From assembly GCF_902825405.1 (NCBI RefSeq), contig NZ_CADEAU010000012.1, positions 1-35,317 of the forward strand: a stretch of DNA of 35,317 nucleotides, in the 5' to 3' direction. The notes below the pieces were generated by a model. It saw only the letters and a list, made by a program, of their open reading frames with translations, was not told the origin of the DNA and ran no database searches. Both the position numbers and the translations under genes were made by a program. Every line of letters begins with the position of its first letter. Within the stretch, counting starts at the first letter, position 1. This DNA is from Micromonospora maritima. Its GTDB lineage: Bacteria > Actinomycetota > Actinomycetes > Mycobacteriales > Micromonosporaceae. This document shows positions 1-7,473 of the stretch, piece after piece.

Positions 1-263
1 CGCACGCCGAGCCGGGCGCGCAGCTGCCCCCACAGGTGGGTGACCTCGCCGTCCACCCGGTCGACCATCCGCCGCGCCTCGGCGACCTCCGCCTGGGCCT
101 GCCGGACCTGCTCGGCCGCGTCGGCCACCGCCCGGTCGGCGGCGGCCACCTGCTCGGCGTACCAGGTGTGCGCCTCGGCCCGCTGGGCGGACACCCGGGC
201 GGTCAGCTCGGCGAGCCGGCGGATCTGCGCGCTGTACGTCTCACTGGAGACCGGTTCGTTCAT
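1..263 (-). CDS. Coiled-coil protein, partial (C-terminus beyond window)
   Basis: The minus strand reads open from an ATG at 263 to the window edge, giving 87 residues that begin MNEPVSSETYSAQIRRLAEL. The sequence is rich in Ala, Glu, Arg and Gln with heptad-like spacing and no Pro or Gly breaks, so a long coiled coil is likely. Its ATG overlaps the TGA of the upstream FtsK-like gene (ATGA at 260-263), which indicates translational coupling. I infer a structural or partner protein of that ATPase; no enzymatic motif is visible in this part. The gene is truncated by the window, so its full length and any C-terminal domain are unknown. Confidence 0.7.
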   Translation of the reverse strand, partial: MNEPVSSETYSAQIRRLAELTARVSAQRAEAHTWYAEQVAAADRAVADAAEQVRQAQAEVAEARRMVDRVDGEVTHLWGQLRARLGV

Positions 264-2980
264 CGGGTGGGACCATAAGGGATGATCACCTGTCCGGTGC
301 GGTGCACCGCGCGGTCGAAGTAGAGACCGCGCCACGGCCGGGGATACCAGTCCGGGCCGCCGCTGCCCGGGTAGAGCGAGGCGCTCAGCTCACCGCCCTG
401 CACGTCCAGCGCCACCCAGGCGCCGATCTGGTCCGTGCGCGCGCCGGCGCCGCCCAGGTCGGCCCGCATCCGCGCCACGCCCCGCCACCAGGCCAGCACG
501 TGGGTGCGCCGCTCCGGGCCGTCGTGCAGGATCCGGCGCAGCTGCTCCAGGCCGGTCCGGGTGCCGGCCTTGCCGGCCAGCGCGCCGGCCGCCGCGTCCA
601 CCGCGAACAGCAGCAGGAAGTGCGGGGTACGCGCGGCGCCCGGCGCGCCCAGCCCGTCGCCGACCTCGGCCATCAGCTCGGTGACGGTCTCCTCGTCGTA
701 CCAGGACGCGTCACCGGCCAGGTCCTCGTACAGGGCGCGGGCGGCCGGGTCGGCGTCCGGGTCGAGGCAGGCGATGGAGAACCGGGCGGTGCCGGGGCGG
801 TACTGGCGGGCCAGCGAGCGGGCGGCGGCGTCGAGCACCGCGCACGCCTCGTCGACCCGGGTGCCCAGCACGGCCAGGTTCCGCCCGGGCGCCCGGGGCA
901 GCCGCAGCGCCGCCGACCGGGACTGCACGTCGATGATCTCGCCGAGCAGCGCCACCGGGCTGCGCGGCACCCCCTGCTCGGGCGCGGTCAGCGCACGGAA
1001 GTCCGGCGCCTCGGTCAGCCGCGGGATCGCGTCGCCGTCGAAGAGGCGGGCCGGCGAGGCGTCCTGCGGGCGCATCCGCCACAGTCGGTGCTGCAACTCG
1101 CTCCAGGTCTCCCAGTCGCTGGCCGACGGGATCCGGGCCACCTCGTTCCCCTCGGCCAGGCCCGACTCGGCGTTGACCACGGCGTGGTGCCGGGGCAGCG
1201 ACTGCGCCGCGTCGTTGCGCTCGGCCAGGATGCGCAGCGCCTTGGGCAGCGCGATCCGCAGCGTGAACTGGGCGACCAGGGCGGGCCGGCCCCACAGCGC
1301 CTCGATGCCGCGCACGTCCTGCGAGGCGAGCACCAGGTGGATGCCCTGGGAGCGGCCGCGCCGGGCCAGGTCCTCCAGCAGGTCGGCGGCCTCCCGGGCG
1401 ACCACGTCCCGGCCGGCGAGCAGCGCCTGGAACTCGTCGACCACGGCGACGATCCGGGGCCAGTGGCCGGTCGGGTCGACCGCGCGCAGCTCGGCCAGCT
1501 TGGTGACCTCGTGCTTCTTGGCCGCGTCGGCCCGCCGGCGCAGCTCCTCGGCGAGGAAGCGCAGCAGGGCCAGGCCGAACTCCCGGTCGGTGTTGACGTT
1601 GATCCCGACCAGCCGCATGTGCGGCAGCCAGCTCGGGTCCCGCCGGCCCTGGGCGAACCGGGCGAAGGACACCCCCTCCTTGAAGTCGAGCAGATAGAAC
1701 TCCAGCTCGGCGGGGGAGTAGCGGGCCGCGAGCGCGCCGATCCAGGCGAAGATCAGGTTGGTCTTGCCGGTGCCGGACGGACCGCCGATCAACGCGTGCG
1801 GCGGGTAGTCGCCGAGGGTGAGCAGGACCGGCCGCCCGTGCGGCCCCTCACCGATCGGCGCGCTGAGCCCGTGCGCCGAGTCCTCCCGCCAGTAGTCCTC
1901 CGGCGGGGGCAACAGGTCGGTGAAGGGCGTCGGCGGTGGCCCGGCGGCGACCCGGGAGGCGACCGCCCGGCAGGTCTCGGTGACCAGCGCCGGCGGGGGC
2001 GGGTCGTCGAGCACCACCGGCAGCCCGGCGATCCGGGCGTCGTCCGGGTCGACCACGACCCGGGTGACGGTCCGGTCGTCGGGCAGGTCGATGCCCCGGA
2101 CCACCAGGTGCACGCCGCACGCGGCCCCGGTACGCACCACCCGGTCGAGCTGGCCGCGTTCGTGGCGGGACAGCTCGTCGCCGCCGAGCAGCACCGCCAC
2201 CCGCCACGGCTCCGGGCGGCGGCCGGTGGCGGCGGCCAGCTCGACCGAGGCGTCGTAGGCGTCGCCCGGCCCCGGCTCGGTGAACGTCAACGCCCGGTCC
2301 GCCGGCCCGGTGCCGGCACGGAACCCGGTGAACGGGTAGAACGCGGCGGACACCACGGGCGCGGCGGAGGCGGGCAGCCGCCACGACACCGGCAGCCGGT
2401 GCACCGGCAGCTCCGGGTTGTGCCGCAGCAGCGTGGCCACCGCCGACTGCATCGGATCCCAGGTCAGACCGGTCCAGCGGGCGGTCTCGACGGTGGAGAA
2501 CGGGTCGAGCTGCCCCGGGTCGCCGACGAACAGCGCCCGCTCGAACCGCCCGGCCACGCGCAGCAGCGCGTCGGCCCGCATCTGGTACGCCTCGTCCACG
2601 ATCGCCCACGGCCAGGTGCCCTCGGTGACCGTGGCCCACTTGGCCGCCGTACCGATGGTCACCGCCGGCCCGCCCAGGTCGGCGACCTTCGCCGCGACCC
2701 GGACCGCCGGGTGGCCGGTGACCCGCTCCGAGGGCCGGTAGTCGGCCGCGGAGAGCCGGCCGACGCGCAGCTCGGGCGCCTTCCGGCCGAGCCGGTCGAT
2801 GAGGTCGTCGACCTGCTCGTTGGTCTGCGCCACGATCATCAGCGGGTCACCGGTGGCGGCGGTCTCGATCGCCGCGCGCACCACGAGCGTGGACTTGCCG
2901 GCACCGGGCGGCGAGTCCACCACCACGCCGCGGTGCGCTCCCTCGCGCACATCGCGCAGCACACTCTCGACCACGTGCAA
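260..2980 (-). CDS. SF1-helicase-like / FtsK-SpoIIIE-type ATPase fusion
   Basis: This 906-residue protein carries two P-loop modules. Residues 20-240 resemble an SF1/AAA helicase core: Walker A PPGAGKST (24-31), Walker B AIVDEA (126-131) and a GDPGQLDP motif (153-160). Residues 370-700 are FtsK/SpoIIIE-like: a second Walker A GGPSGTGKT (399-407), Walker B VAVVDEFQ (511-518) and an ASQD motif near 552. A third, degenerate FtsK-like segment lies near GRNLAVLGT and lacks the GK[ST]. FtsK-type ATPases move DNA or protein through ATP hydrolysis; here the substrate is unknown. The chosen start is TTG at 2980, with an AAGAAGGGG Shine-Dalgarno-like stretch supplied by the adjacent repeat; a GTG at 2974 is an alternative. 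The join of helicase and FtsK parts near residue 240 looks like a gene fusion that lost the usual FtsK N-terminal part (inference). A coiled-coil gene follows with ATGA overlap. Confidence 0.8.
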   Translation of the reverse strand: MHVVESVLRDVREGAHRGVVVDSPPGAGKSTLVVRAAIETAATGDPLMIVAQTNEQVDDLIDRLGRKAPELRVGRLSAADYRPSERVTGHPAVRVAAKVADLGGPAVTIGTAAKWATVTEGTWPWAIVDEAYQMRADALLRVAGRFERALFVGDPGQLDPFSTVETARWTGLTWDPMQSAVATLLRHNPELPVHRLPVSWRLPASAAPVVSAAFYPFTGFRAGTGPADRALTFTEPGPGDAYDASVELAAATGRRPEPWRVAVLLGGDELSRHERGQLDRVVRTGAACGVHLVVRGIDLPDDRTVTRVVVDPDDARIAGLPVVLDDPPPPALVTETCRAVASRVAAGPPPTPFTDLLPPPEDYWREDSAHGLSAPIGEGPHGRPVLLTLGDYPPHALIGGPSGTGKTNLIFAWIGALAARYSPAELEFYLLDFKEGVSFARFAQGRRDPSWLPHMRLVGINVNTDREFGLALLRFLAEELRRRADAAKKHEVTKLAELRAVDPTGHWPRIVAVVDEFQALLAGRDVVAREAADLLEDLARRGRSQGIHLVLASQDVRGIEALWGRPALVAQFTLRIALPKALRILAERNDAAQSLPRHHAVVNAESGLAEGNEVARIPSASDWETWSELQHRLWRMRPQDASPARLFDGDAIPRLTEAPDFRALTAPEQGVPRSPVALLGEIIDVQSRSAALRLPRAPGRNLAVLGTRVDEACAVLDAAARSLARQYRPGTARFSIACLDPDADPAARALYEDLAGDASWYDEETVTELMAEVGDGLGAPGAARTPHFLLLFAVDAAAGALAGKAGTRTGLEQLRRILHDGPERRTHVLAWWRGVARMRADLGGAGARTDQIGAWVALDVQGGELSASLYPGSGGPDWYPRPWRGLYFDRAVHRTGQVIIPYGPTR

Positions 2981-3030
2981 GGAAGGGCCCCTTCTTAACG
3001 CATCCGGTAGAGGCGGGGCCCCTTCTTAAC
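2981..3030. repeat. Two copies of a 15-bp intergenic motif, 31 bp apart
   Basis: GGGCCCCTTCTTAAC occurs at 2985-2999 and again at 3016-3030. On the minus strand this reads GTTAAGAAGGGGCCC. The first copy extends into an imperfect palindrome (AAGGAAGGGCCCCTTCTT). The pair lies in the 73-bp gap between the divergent FtsK-like and flavoprotein genes. From memory this motif is common in Micromonospora intergenic regions, but I cannot check copy number here. It could be a regulatory site or a scattered intergenic repeat, and it also supplies the likely ribosome binding site of the minus-strand gene. Confidence 0.6.
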
Positions 3031-3053
3031 ACGCGCGGGGTAAGACTGCGGGC

Positions 3054-3581
3054 ATGAGTGAAGCACCGGTGCTCTACCTCATCGTCTGCGCCGCTCCCCC
3101 GGCCCAGCGGATCGGCGAACTCGCCGAACTGCTCGCCGCCGACGGCTGGCGGGTCTGCCTGATCGCCACCCCGATCGCCGCGACCTGGCTCGACCGCGAC
3201 GCGCTCGCCGACCGCACGGGCCATCCGGTACGCGCCGAGTGGCGCCGCCCCGGCGACCCCGAGCCGCACCCGCCGGCCGACGCCGTCGCCGTCGTGCCGG
3301 CCACCTTCAACACGCTGAACAAGTGGGCGGTCGGGGCGAGCGACACGCTGGCCCTGGGCATCCTCAACGAGATGCTCGGCGCGGGACTGCCGATCCACGT
3401 GTTTCCCCGGGTCAACGCCGCGCTGTCGGCGCATCCCGCCTACGGGCCGAACCTGCGGCGGCTCCGCGAGGCGGGGGTGGTGGTGCACGACGGGGACGTG
3501 CTGCGGTCACCGGACGAGATGACGCCGAGCCGGTGGGCGGTGGTGGTCGACGCGCTACGCGCGGCGCGACCCGACGCCTAA
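3054..3581 (+). CDS. Flavoprotein of the HFCD family
   Basis: This 175-residue protein has the Rossmann-like start of flavin-binding Cys-decarboxylase-type proteins (LYLIVCAAPPAQ, residues 7-18) and the family's signature region VPATFNTLNKWAVGASDTLA (81-100), which corresponds to the PASANT flavin-binding motif of Dfp/CoaC and EpiD. It would bind FMN in the cytoplasm. The specific reaction is unknown: the protein is single-domain, lacks the CoaB synthetase half, and many actinomycete homologues are annotated only as flavoprotein. The gene starts at ATG 3054 with a weak ribosome binding site, is divergent from the FtsK-like gene, and its TAA overlaps the convergent GIY-YIG stop by 3 bp. Confidence 0.8.
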   Translation: MSEAPVLYLIVCAAPPAQRIGELAELLAADGWRVCLIATPIAATWLDRDALADRTGHPVRAEWRRPGDPEPHPPADAVAVVPATFNTLNKWAVGASDTLALGILNEMLGAGLPIHVFPRVNAALSAHPAYGPNLRRLREAGVVVHDGDVLRSPDEMTPSRWAVVVDALRAARPDA

Positions 3582-3958
3582 CGGGAGCGGGGCACCTGGC
3601 GGTTGAAGCGGGGACGCAGCGCCAGGACCAGCGCTTCCTTCGTACCCTCCGGGTCGTCGGTCTCCTGCCAGCGGACCTCGCGCCGCCCCAGCCACCCGGC
3701 GATGTCGTCGCGGGCGGCGGCCCGGCCCGGCGTGTCGAGGAGCTGGCCGACCTGGTCGTGCAGCACCGACGAGTCGCGGTTGCCGGTGAGGTGCTGGCGC
3801 AGCCGGGCGCGCAGGTTGCCGGTGTAGCCGACGTAGACGACCACGCCACCGTCGAGCACCAGGTGCACGCCGGGCGCGGCCGGCGCGCCGGCGACGACCT
3901 CCATCGTGTACGGCCGGGCCGGCGCGAACCCGGCCAGCAGGTCTTCGGTGTCCAGCAC
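3578..3958 (-). CDS. GIY-YIG nuclease superfamily protein
   Basis: The 126-residue product shows the GIY-YIG core: GVHLVLDGG (30-38) then VVYVGYTGNLRARLRQHL (40-57), with the catalytic-type Arg within LRARLR and a C-terminal Glu in TKEALVLALRPRFNRQ (106-121). The first GIY tyrosine is replaced (GVH), which occurs in some family members. Stand-alone GIY-YIG proteins of this size (UvrC/Slx1-like fold) cleave or bind branched DNA, but the role of this one is not known. It is the last gene of a minus-strand set and lies 10 bp after the 87-aa gene. A related but diverged tail of such a gene occurs at 10363-10428. Confidence 0.75.
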   Translation of the reverse strand: MLDTEDLLAGFAPARPYTMEVVAGAPAAPGVHLVLDGGVVVYVGYTGNLRARLRQHLTGNRDSSVLHDQVGQLLDTPGRAAARDDIAGWLGRREVRWQETDDPEGTKEALVLALRPRFNRQVPRSR

Positions 3959-3968
3959 CCGGGCGACG

Positions 3969-4232
3969 CTACCGGTATTCGCGCAGCTCCACCGCCCCGC
4001 ACGACCCGGCGTGACCGTCCGGTAGCGGGCACCGCCCCCCGCCGGGCAGCCGCACGTCGCACCAGACCCGGTGACGCAGGTGCTGGGCGTCCTCCTCGCT
4101 GAGCGTGGTCTCGCCGAAGTCGACCGCGTCCAGGTGCCCGAGCGACCGGGCGAGCGCGGCGGCCAGCTCGGCGGCGGCGGCCCGGCTGGTCAGCGTGGTG
4201 GGCAGGTGGACGATCCAGCGCGGCTCAGTCAT
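3969..4232 (-). CDS. Small Cys/His-containing protein, unrecognised
   Basis: The 87-residue ORF has an Ala-rich helical N-terminal half and a C-terminal segment with C58, C68, H74 and C78 (VWCDV then GGRCPLPDGHAGSCG), which could bind a metal. I do not recognise a named family. From memory similar small proteins accompany XRE-regulator loci in Micromonospora. Its ATG at 4232 lies inside the end of the DivIVA-like gene (8-bp overlap), which supports translation as part of the 4676-to-3578 operon. Confidence 0.6.
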   Translation of the reverse strand: MTEPRWIVHLPTTLTSRAAAAELAAALARSLGHLDAVDFGETTLSEEDAQHLRHRVWCDVRLPGGGRCPLPDGHAGSCGAVELREYR

Positions 4233-4467
4233 CGTGGCCGCGCCGATGGCATCCGTTGTGGCGGGACTGCCACTGGCGCAACGCCTGCCGGATCCGCTCC
4301 GACTCGGTGCGCGCGGTGGTCAGCTCCCGGTCGAGCCGGTCCAGCTCGTCGGCCACCCGCCACAGGTAGTCGTGCACCTGCGCCCGGTCGAACCCCCGCC
4401 AGCGCGTGTCGAAGACGGCCGCGCGCACCTGCCAGGCCCGCACCCGCTCCCCAATCACCCAGATCAC
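4225..4467 (-). CDS. DivIVA-like coiled-coil small protein
   Basis: Translation from GTG 4467 gives 80 residues starting MIWVIGERVRAWQVRAAVFD. The stretch FDTRWRGFDRAQVHDYL is a DivIVA-type N-terminal motif (DivIVA proteins carry an F-x-x-x-xRGYxxxxVDxFL-like pattern), followed by a heptad-rich helix. I chose the GTG because it overlaps the TGA of the preceding gene (GTGA, 4464-4467); an upstream ATG at 4527 lies inside that gene and adds a low-complexity Arg/Gly tail. It is too short to be the polar-growth scaffold DivIVA/Wag31, so a small accessory scaffold is the reasonable guess. Confidence 0.65.
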   Translation of the reverse strand: MIWVIGERVRAWQVRAAVFDTRWRGFDRAQVHDYLWRVADELDRLDRELTTARTESERIRQALRQWQSRHNGCHRRGHDD

Positions 4468-4676
4468 CGGGCCACCCCCACGGCCTCGTCGGGCACGCCG
4501 GCCGCGGCGAGCGTCGCCCTCCCCCACCGGGCCAGCCGGCAGGGGTACGGGACGCGTTCGCTACGGCACAGCGGCCCCTGCGGCCAGCGCTCCGGAACGT
4601 GTACGCGCACGGCGAGCGCGGCGACGAGCAGATCGTCGTCGGTGACCGGGGTGGGGACGGGAAAGTCGACGGACAT
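4464..4676 (-). CDS. Small hypothetical protein (70 aa), first gene of operon
   Basis: The ORF starts at ATG 4676 (MSVDFPVPTPVTDDDLLVAA) and ends in a TGA coupled to the DivIVA-like GTG. It has two cysteines (GPLCRSERVPYPCRLARWG, near residues 36-54). I recall similar proteins in Micromonospora having an extra CxxC; here one of those positions is Ser-Glu-Arg, so any metal site may be incomplete. The function is unknown. It is divergently transcribed from the XRE regulator, which makes it a plausible target of that regulator. Confidence 0.6.
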   Translation of the reverse strand: MSVDFPVPTPVTDDDLLVAALAVRVHVPERWPQGPLCRSERVPYPCRLARWGRATLAAAGVPDEAVGVAR

Positions 4677-4978
4677 CGGTGGGCGCCTCCGGGGTCGGGT
4701 GTGTCTCGTGGGGTGGCGCCGGGGCGGGCGGGGTCGGCGGGCAGCCGCGATCGGGGGACGCGACGCCGCCGGAGCCCAGCACCCGCCCCGGGCCGTACGC
4801 CGACTGTCGACCTTGGGCGTCGTTCGTCGTATGCCCTGGTGATCGTCGTCGACATGCACGCTTCGCATGGAGATCGACATCTTCGATATGCGCGGCATGC
4901 ATACCGTCACGCTCCGGAGCCGATTGAATGGTTAGGCTCGATGTCGGACACAGCCACCCGCGCGGAGCGAGGTTGCCG
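4677..4978. promoter_or_regulatory. Divergent intergenic region with two ATGC/GCAT inverted repeats
   Basis: This gap separates the minus-strand small-gene operon from the XRE regulator and must hold both promoters. Two inverted repeats stand out: CATGC at 4853-4857 with GCATG at 4865-4869, and ATGC at 4888-4891 with GCAT at 4895-4898. Their centres are about 32 bp apart, near three helical turns, so they could be operators on one DNA face. I see no convincing -35/-10 pair. The role is inferred from position only. Confidence 0.3.
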
Positions 4979-6403
4979 GTGACACCCACGAACTGCCCCC
5001 GCTGCGGCGGACGCCTGGCCCGCGACAACGACAGCGGCCGGTGCGCGCCCTGCCAAGCGGCCGAGCGTGACCGGCTGAGTGCACCGCCGGTGGTGCCGGA
5101 GTCGTTCTGGGAGCACGAGCCGGTGCGGCGGGCGCTCGCCGAGCGGCATCTCGGGCGGGTGGTCCGGGCGTACCGCTACCACCCGTACCACGGGCGGAAC
5201 CCGCTCCCGCAAAGCGTGGTGGCGGGGTGGCTGGGCATCACGCAGGCCCAGCTGAGCCGGATCGAGAACGGGCCGGCGCTGGTGTACCTCGACCGACTGG
5301 CCCACTGGGCGACGCAGCTCACGATCCCCCCGGCGCGCCTCTGGTTCGCCCTACCGGGTGAGCCGGCGCCTACAGTGTGGTCAGACGCACGCATTGAAGA
5401 AGGTGGTAGTACGAATCGCCGGCAATTCCACGCTCTGGCCGCTCTGGCAGGCATCCAGGCCGGCGGCGGGCTAGACCTGCTGACGGCAGGTGCCGAGCCG
5501 CCACCGAACCTCGGCATGGAACAGGTGCGGTACGCCGCCTCACTGGTCGACCAGTTCCGCTCGGCGGATGCGGCTGTAGGCGCGGACGCACTCTGTGACA
5601 TCGCCATGCAGGTGCATAAGCGCCTGTCCGCCTGGGCTGAACAGACCGCGTACAACCGGTCAGTGGGCGAAGCGCTTCAAAGCGCACTTTCACACCTGGC
5701 GATTCAGGCAGCCTGGCTCGCTATCGACGCGGACCGCCGCCCCGAGGCAAGGCCCTACCTGAACGAGGCCATCGCTCGAGCGCGCATCGCCGACGACGCT
5801 CGCGTCGAGGTACGTGCTCTCGCCTGCATGTCGCTGCTACTCCGCGAGGAGCGGCCAGCAGAAGCGATGCACTGCGCCGAAGCAGCGTTGCGTGCCGCTG
5901 CCGGCTGGACTACACCGCGCTTGACTACGCTGCTCCACCTTCGCTCAGCTCATGCCCACGCCATCCTTCGGGACACGTTCGGCTTCGAGCGGGAGATGAC
6001 CAAGGCCCGCAGTGCATTCGAAGTAGGCAGCCACGAAGATGACCTGCCCTTCATCTCGTTCGTGACCGAGCAGGAGGTCACGGCCATCAACGGGCTCTCG
6101 TACCTTGCGCTCGACCGGCCGGACCGAGCCGCAGCCTGCTTCCGGGCGATCACGGCCAGCCCTCCTGATGGACATCGACGTAACCGGGTCTACTCCACGG
6201 TCCAACTCGCCAGGGCTTCGATCCGCCAAGGGGATGTGCCGGGCGCAGCCCAGGCCGCGTTGGCTGTCCTACCTGAGCTTCGCCAGGTGCGCTCCGGACG
6301 GACCCTGCGCGTGCTCGCCGAGGTGCGGTCCGGACTCGATGCTCACCGCGCGGTGTCCGAGGCCCGACAGTTCTTCGACGTGTACGACGGGTCGCTGGCC
6401 TGA
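4979..6403 (+). CDS. XRE-family regulator with N-terminal zinc ribbon and TPR-like tail
   Basis: From GTG 4979 the 474-residue protein begins with a zinc ribbon (C6, C9, C22, C25: CPRCGG and CAPC), then a helix-turn-helix near residues 78-97 (QSVVAGWLGITQAQLSRIEN), then a long Ala-rich helical region of TPR type. This layout is typical of actinomycete XRE regulators that sense a ligand or partner through the helical part. The GTG has GGAG and GAGG 13-18 bp upstream; an in-frame ATG at 4928 would add 17 residues before the ribbon. The stop overlaps the ATG of the GNAT gene (TGATG, 6401-6405), so the two are co-translated. It is divergent from the small-gene operon and may control both directions (inference). 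Confidence 0.8.
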   Translation: MTPTNCPRCGGRLARDNDSGRCAPCQAAERDRLSAPPVVPESFWEHEPVRRALAERHLGRVVRAYRYHPYHGRNPLPQSVVAGWLGITQAQLSRIENGPALVYLDRLAHWATQLTIPPARLWFALPGEPAPTVWSDARIEEGGSTNRRQFHALAALAGIQAGGGLDLLTAGAEPPPNLGMEQVRYAASLVDQFRSADAAVGADALCDIAMQVHKRLSAWAEQTAYNRSVGEALQSALSHLAIQAAWLAIDADRRPEARPYLNEAIARARIADDARVEVRALACMSLLLREERPAEAMHCAEAALRAAAGWTTPRLTTLLHLRSAHAHAILRDTFGFEREMTKARSAFEVGSHEDDLPFISFVTEQEVTAINGLSYLALDRPDRAAACFRAITASPPDGHRRNRVYSTVQLARASIRQGDVPGAAQAALAVLPELRQVRSGRTLRVLAEVRSGLDAHRAVSEARQFFDVYDGSLA

Positions 6404-6948
6404 TGGTGCAAAACGTGCGCTTGCGCCACTACTCCGCCGCTGAGGCCGAGAAGGTGCTGACACAGCTCGTAGACGTGTATCTCGACGCGCACGCCGACGA
6501 CGGGTCGCTCTACACCGCCGAACGGTACGAGGGGCAGCTCGCGGCGCACATGCCCCGCCCGGGCTGGGCGTCGGTGACGGCTTGGGCCGGTGACGAGTTG
6601 ATCGGCTACATCTACGGGTTTCCGCTCGGAGCGGATACCCGGTGGTGGGACGGCATTCAGGGGTCGATACCGTCCGGCTTCACGGATGAGAACGGCCGAC
6701 GGACCTTTGGCGTCAGCGAGTTGGTGGTGCGGTGCTCTTGGCAACGCCGAGGTATCGCTCGGGCACTGCACGACGAGTTGATGGGCAGTCGGGCTGAGGA
6801 ACGGGCGGCGTTGCTCGTGCGGCCGGACAACGCCGCTGCCCAGCATGCGTATGACGCTTGGGGGTGGCAGCCGGTCGGGCGGCTCCGGCCGTCCTGGGAT
6901 GGTGCGCCCCTGTTCGAGGTGCGAACGAAGCCGATCATGCCGAATTGA
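6403..6948 (+). CDS. GNAT-family N-acetyltransferase
   Basis: The 181-residue product has the GNAT acetyl-CoA loop Q-R-R-G-I-A (114-119, CSWQRRGIARALHDELM) after the beta-4 strand VSELVVR, and a late segment LVRPDNAAAQHAYDAWGWQP typical of the family. It should transfer an acetyl group from acetyl-CoA to an amine; the substrate cannot be told. It is coupled to the XRE regulator by a 1-bp stop/start overlap. The pairing suggests the regulator controls the acetyltransferase, perhaps for resistance or modification of a small molecule (inference). Confidence 0.8.
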   Translation: MVQNVRLRHYSAAEAEKVLTQLVDVYLDAHADDGSLYTAERYEGQLAAHMPRPGWASVTAWAGDELIGYIYGFPLGADTRWWDGIQGSIPSGFTDENGRRTFGVSELVVRCSWQRRGIARALHDELMGSRAEERAALLVRPDNAAAQHAYDAWGWQPVGRLRPSWDGAPLFEVRTKPIMPN

Positions 6949-6968
6949 TGGAGAACAATCGCGCTTAG

Positions 6969-7254
6969 GCCCTAGCCGACCTGGCAACCACCCGCACCAC
7001 CCTGCGTGCCCTCGCCGCCGCCGAGTTCACTGCCGACGACCCCACCATCGCCAGCGCCCTCTACCAGCAAGTCCTCGCCGTCCTTCGTGCCGCGCCGGCC
7101 GGCATGCGCGCCAAAGACATCTGCCTCGCACTCGACGTCGAACCCTCACCGAAACACGTCGAAGGCACCCGCGAAGCTCAAATGCATGGTCAACCGCCAC
7201 GTCCTCACCGAAAACGAGTCAGGAGAATTCATCCTCAACTCGAAACGGATCTAA
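6969..7254 (+). pseudogene. Broken winged-helix-like small protein gene
   Basis: After an in-frame TAG at 6966 the frame encodes ALADLATTRTTLRALAAAEF and continues through RAKDICLALDVEP and PKHVEGTRE. It then needs a frameshift near 7170-7180 to continue as LKCMVNRHVLTENESGEF up to a TAA at 7252-7254. The combined sequence resembles a small winged-helix protein with no known name. It has no start codon in the conserved frame and has a frameshift, so it is a relic. A short hairpin (CCGCC 7264-7268, GGCGG 7275-7279) follows. It marks the first break after the intact left-flank genes. Confidence 0.6.
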
Positions 7255-7473
7255 CACACCGAACCGCCCTCTCAGGCGGAGGGTCTGTGGACCGAGCACC
7301 TCGGCTGGTCGCCGCAGCGGCACTCCCCGTCGCTTCAGAGGTGGGTGCCGGGGTGTTCCAGACGGCGCCGGCGGCACGGGTCGGGCGCAGCCCGCAAGGC
7401 CGGTGGCGAGCAGCAGCAGCGCCAGTGCGCCGTGGCGGACGAGCGGACCGCGACGCCTGGTCGGTGCGCTCAC
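7219..7473 (-). pseudogene. Truncated lipoprotein gene
   Basis: A GTG at 7473 overlaps the TGA of the upstream secreted-protein gene (GTGA). It opens an 84-codon frame with a clear lipoprotein signal: positive start, hydrophobic LALLLLATGLAGC and lipobox LAGC. After about 40 residues the sequence turns Arg-rich and runs antisense over the winged-helix relic. The mature domain therefore seems to have been cut off and replaced. It may still make a short exported lipopeptide; I treat it as a 3'-truncated gene. Confidence 0.5.

Noticed and set aside
302..2998. 898-codon plus-strand open frame
   Set aside because: Antisense shadow of the FtsK-like gene; the product is Arg/Gly/Pro/His-rich low-complexity sequence with no motifs.
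2981..3030. GGGCCC palindrome as an intrinsic terminator
   Set aside because: Both flanking genes diverge from this gap, so a terminator is not expected there.
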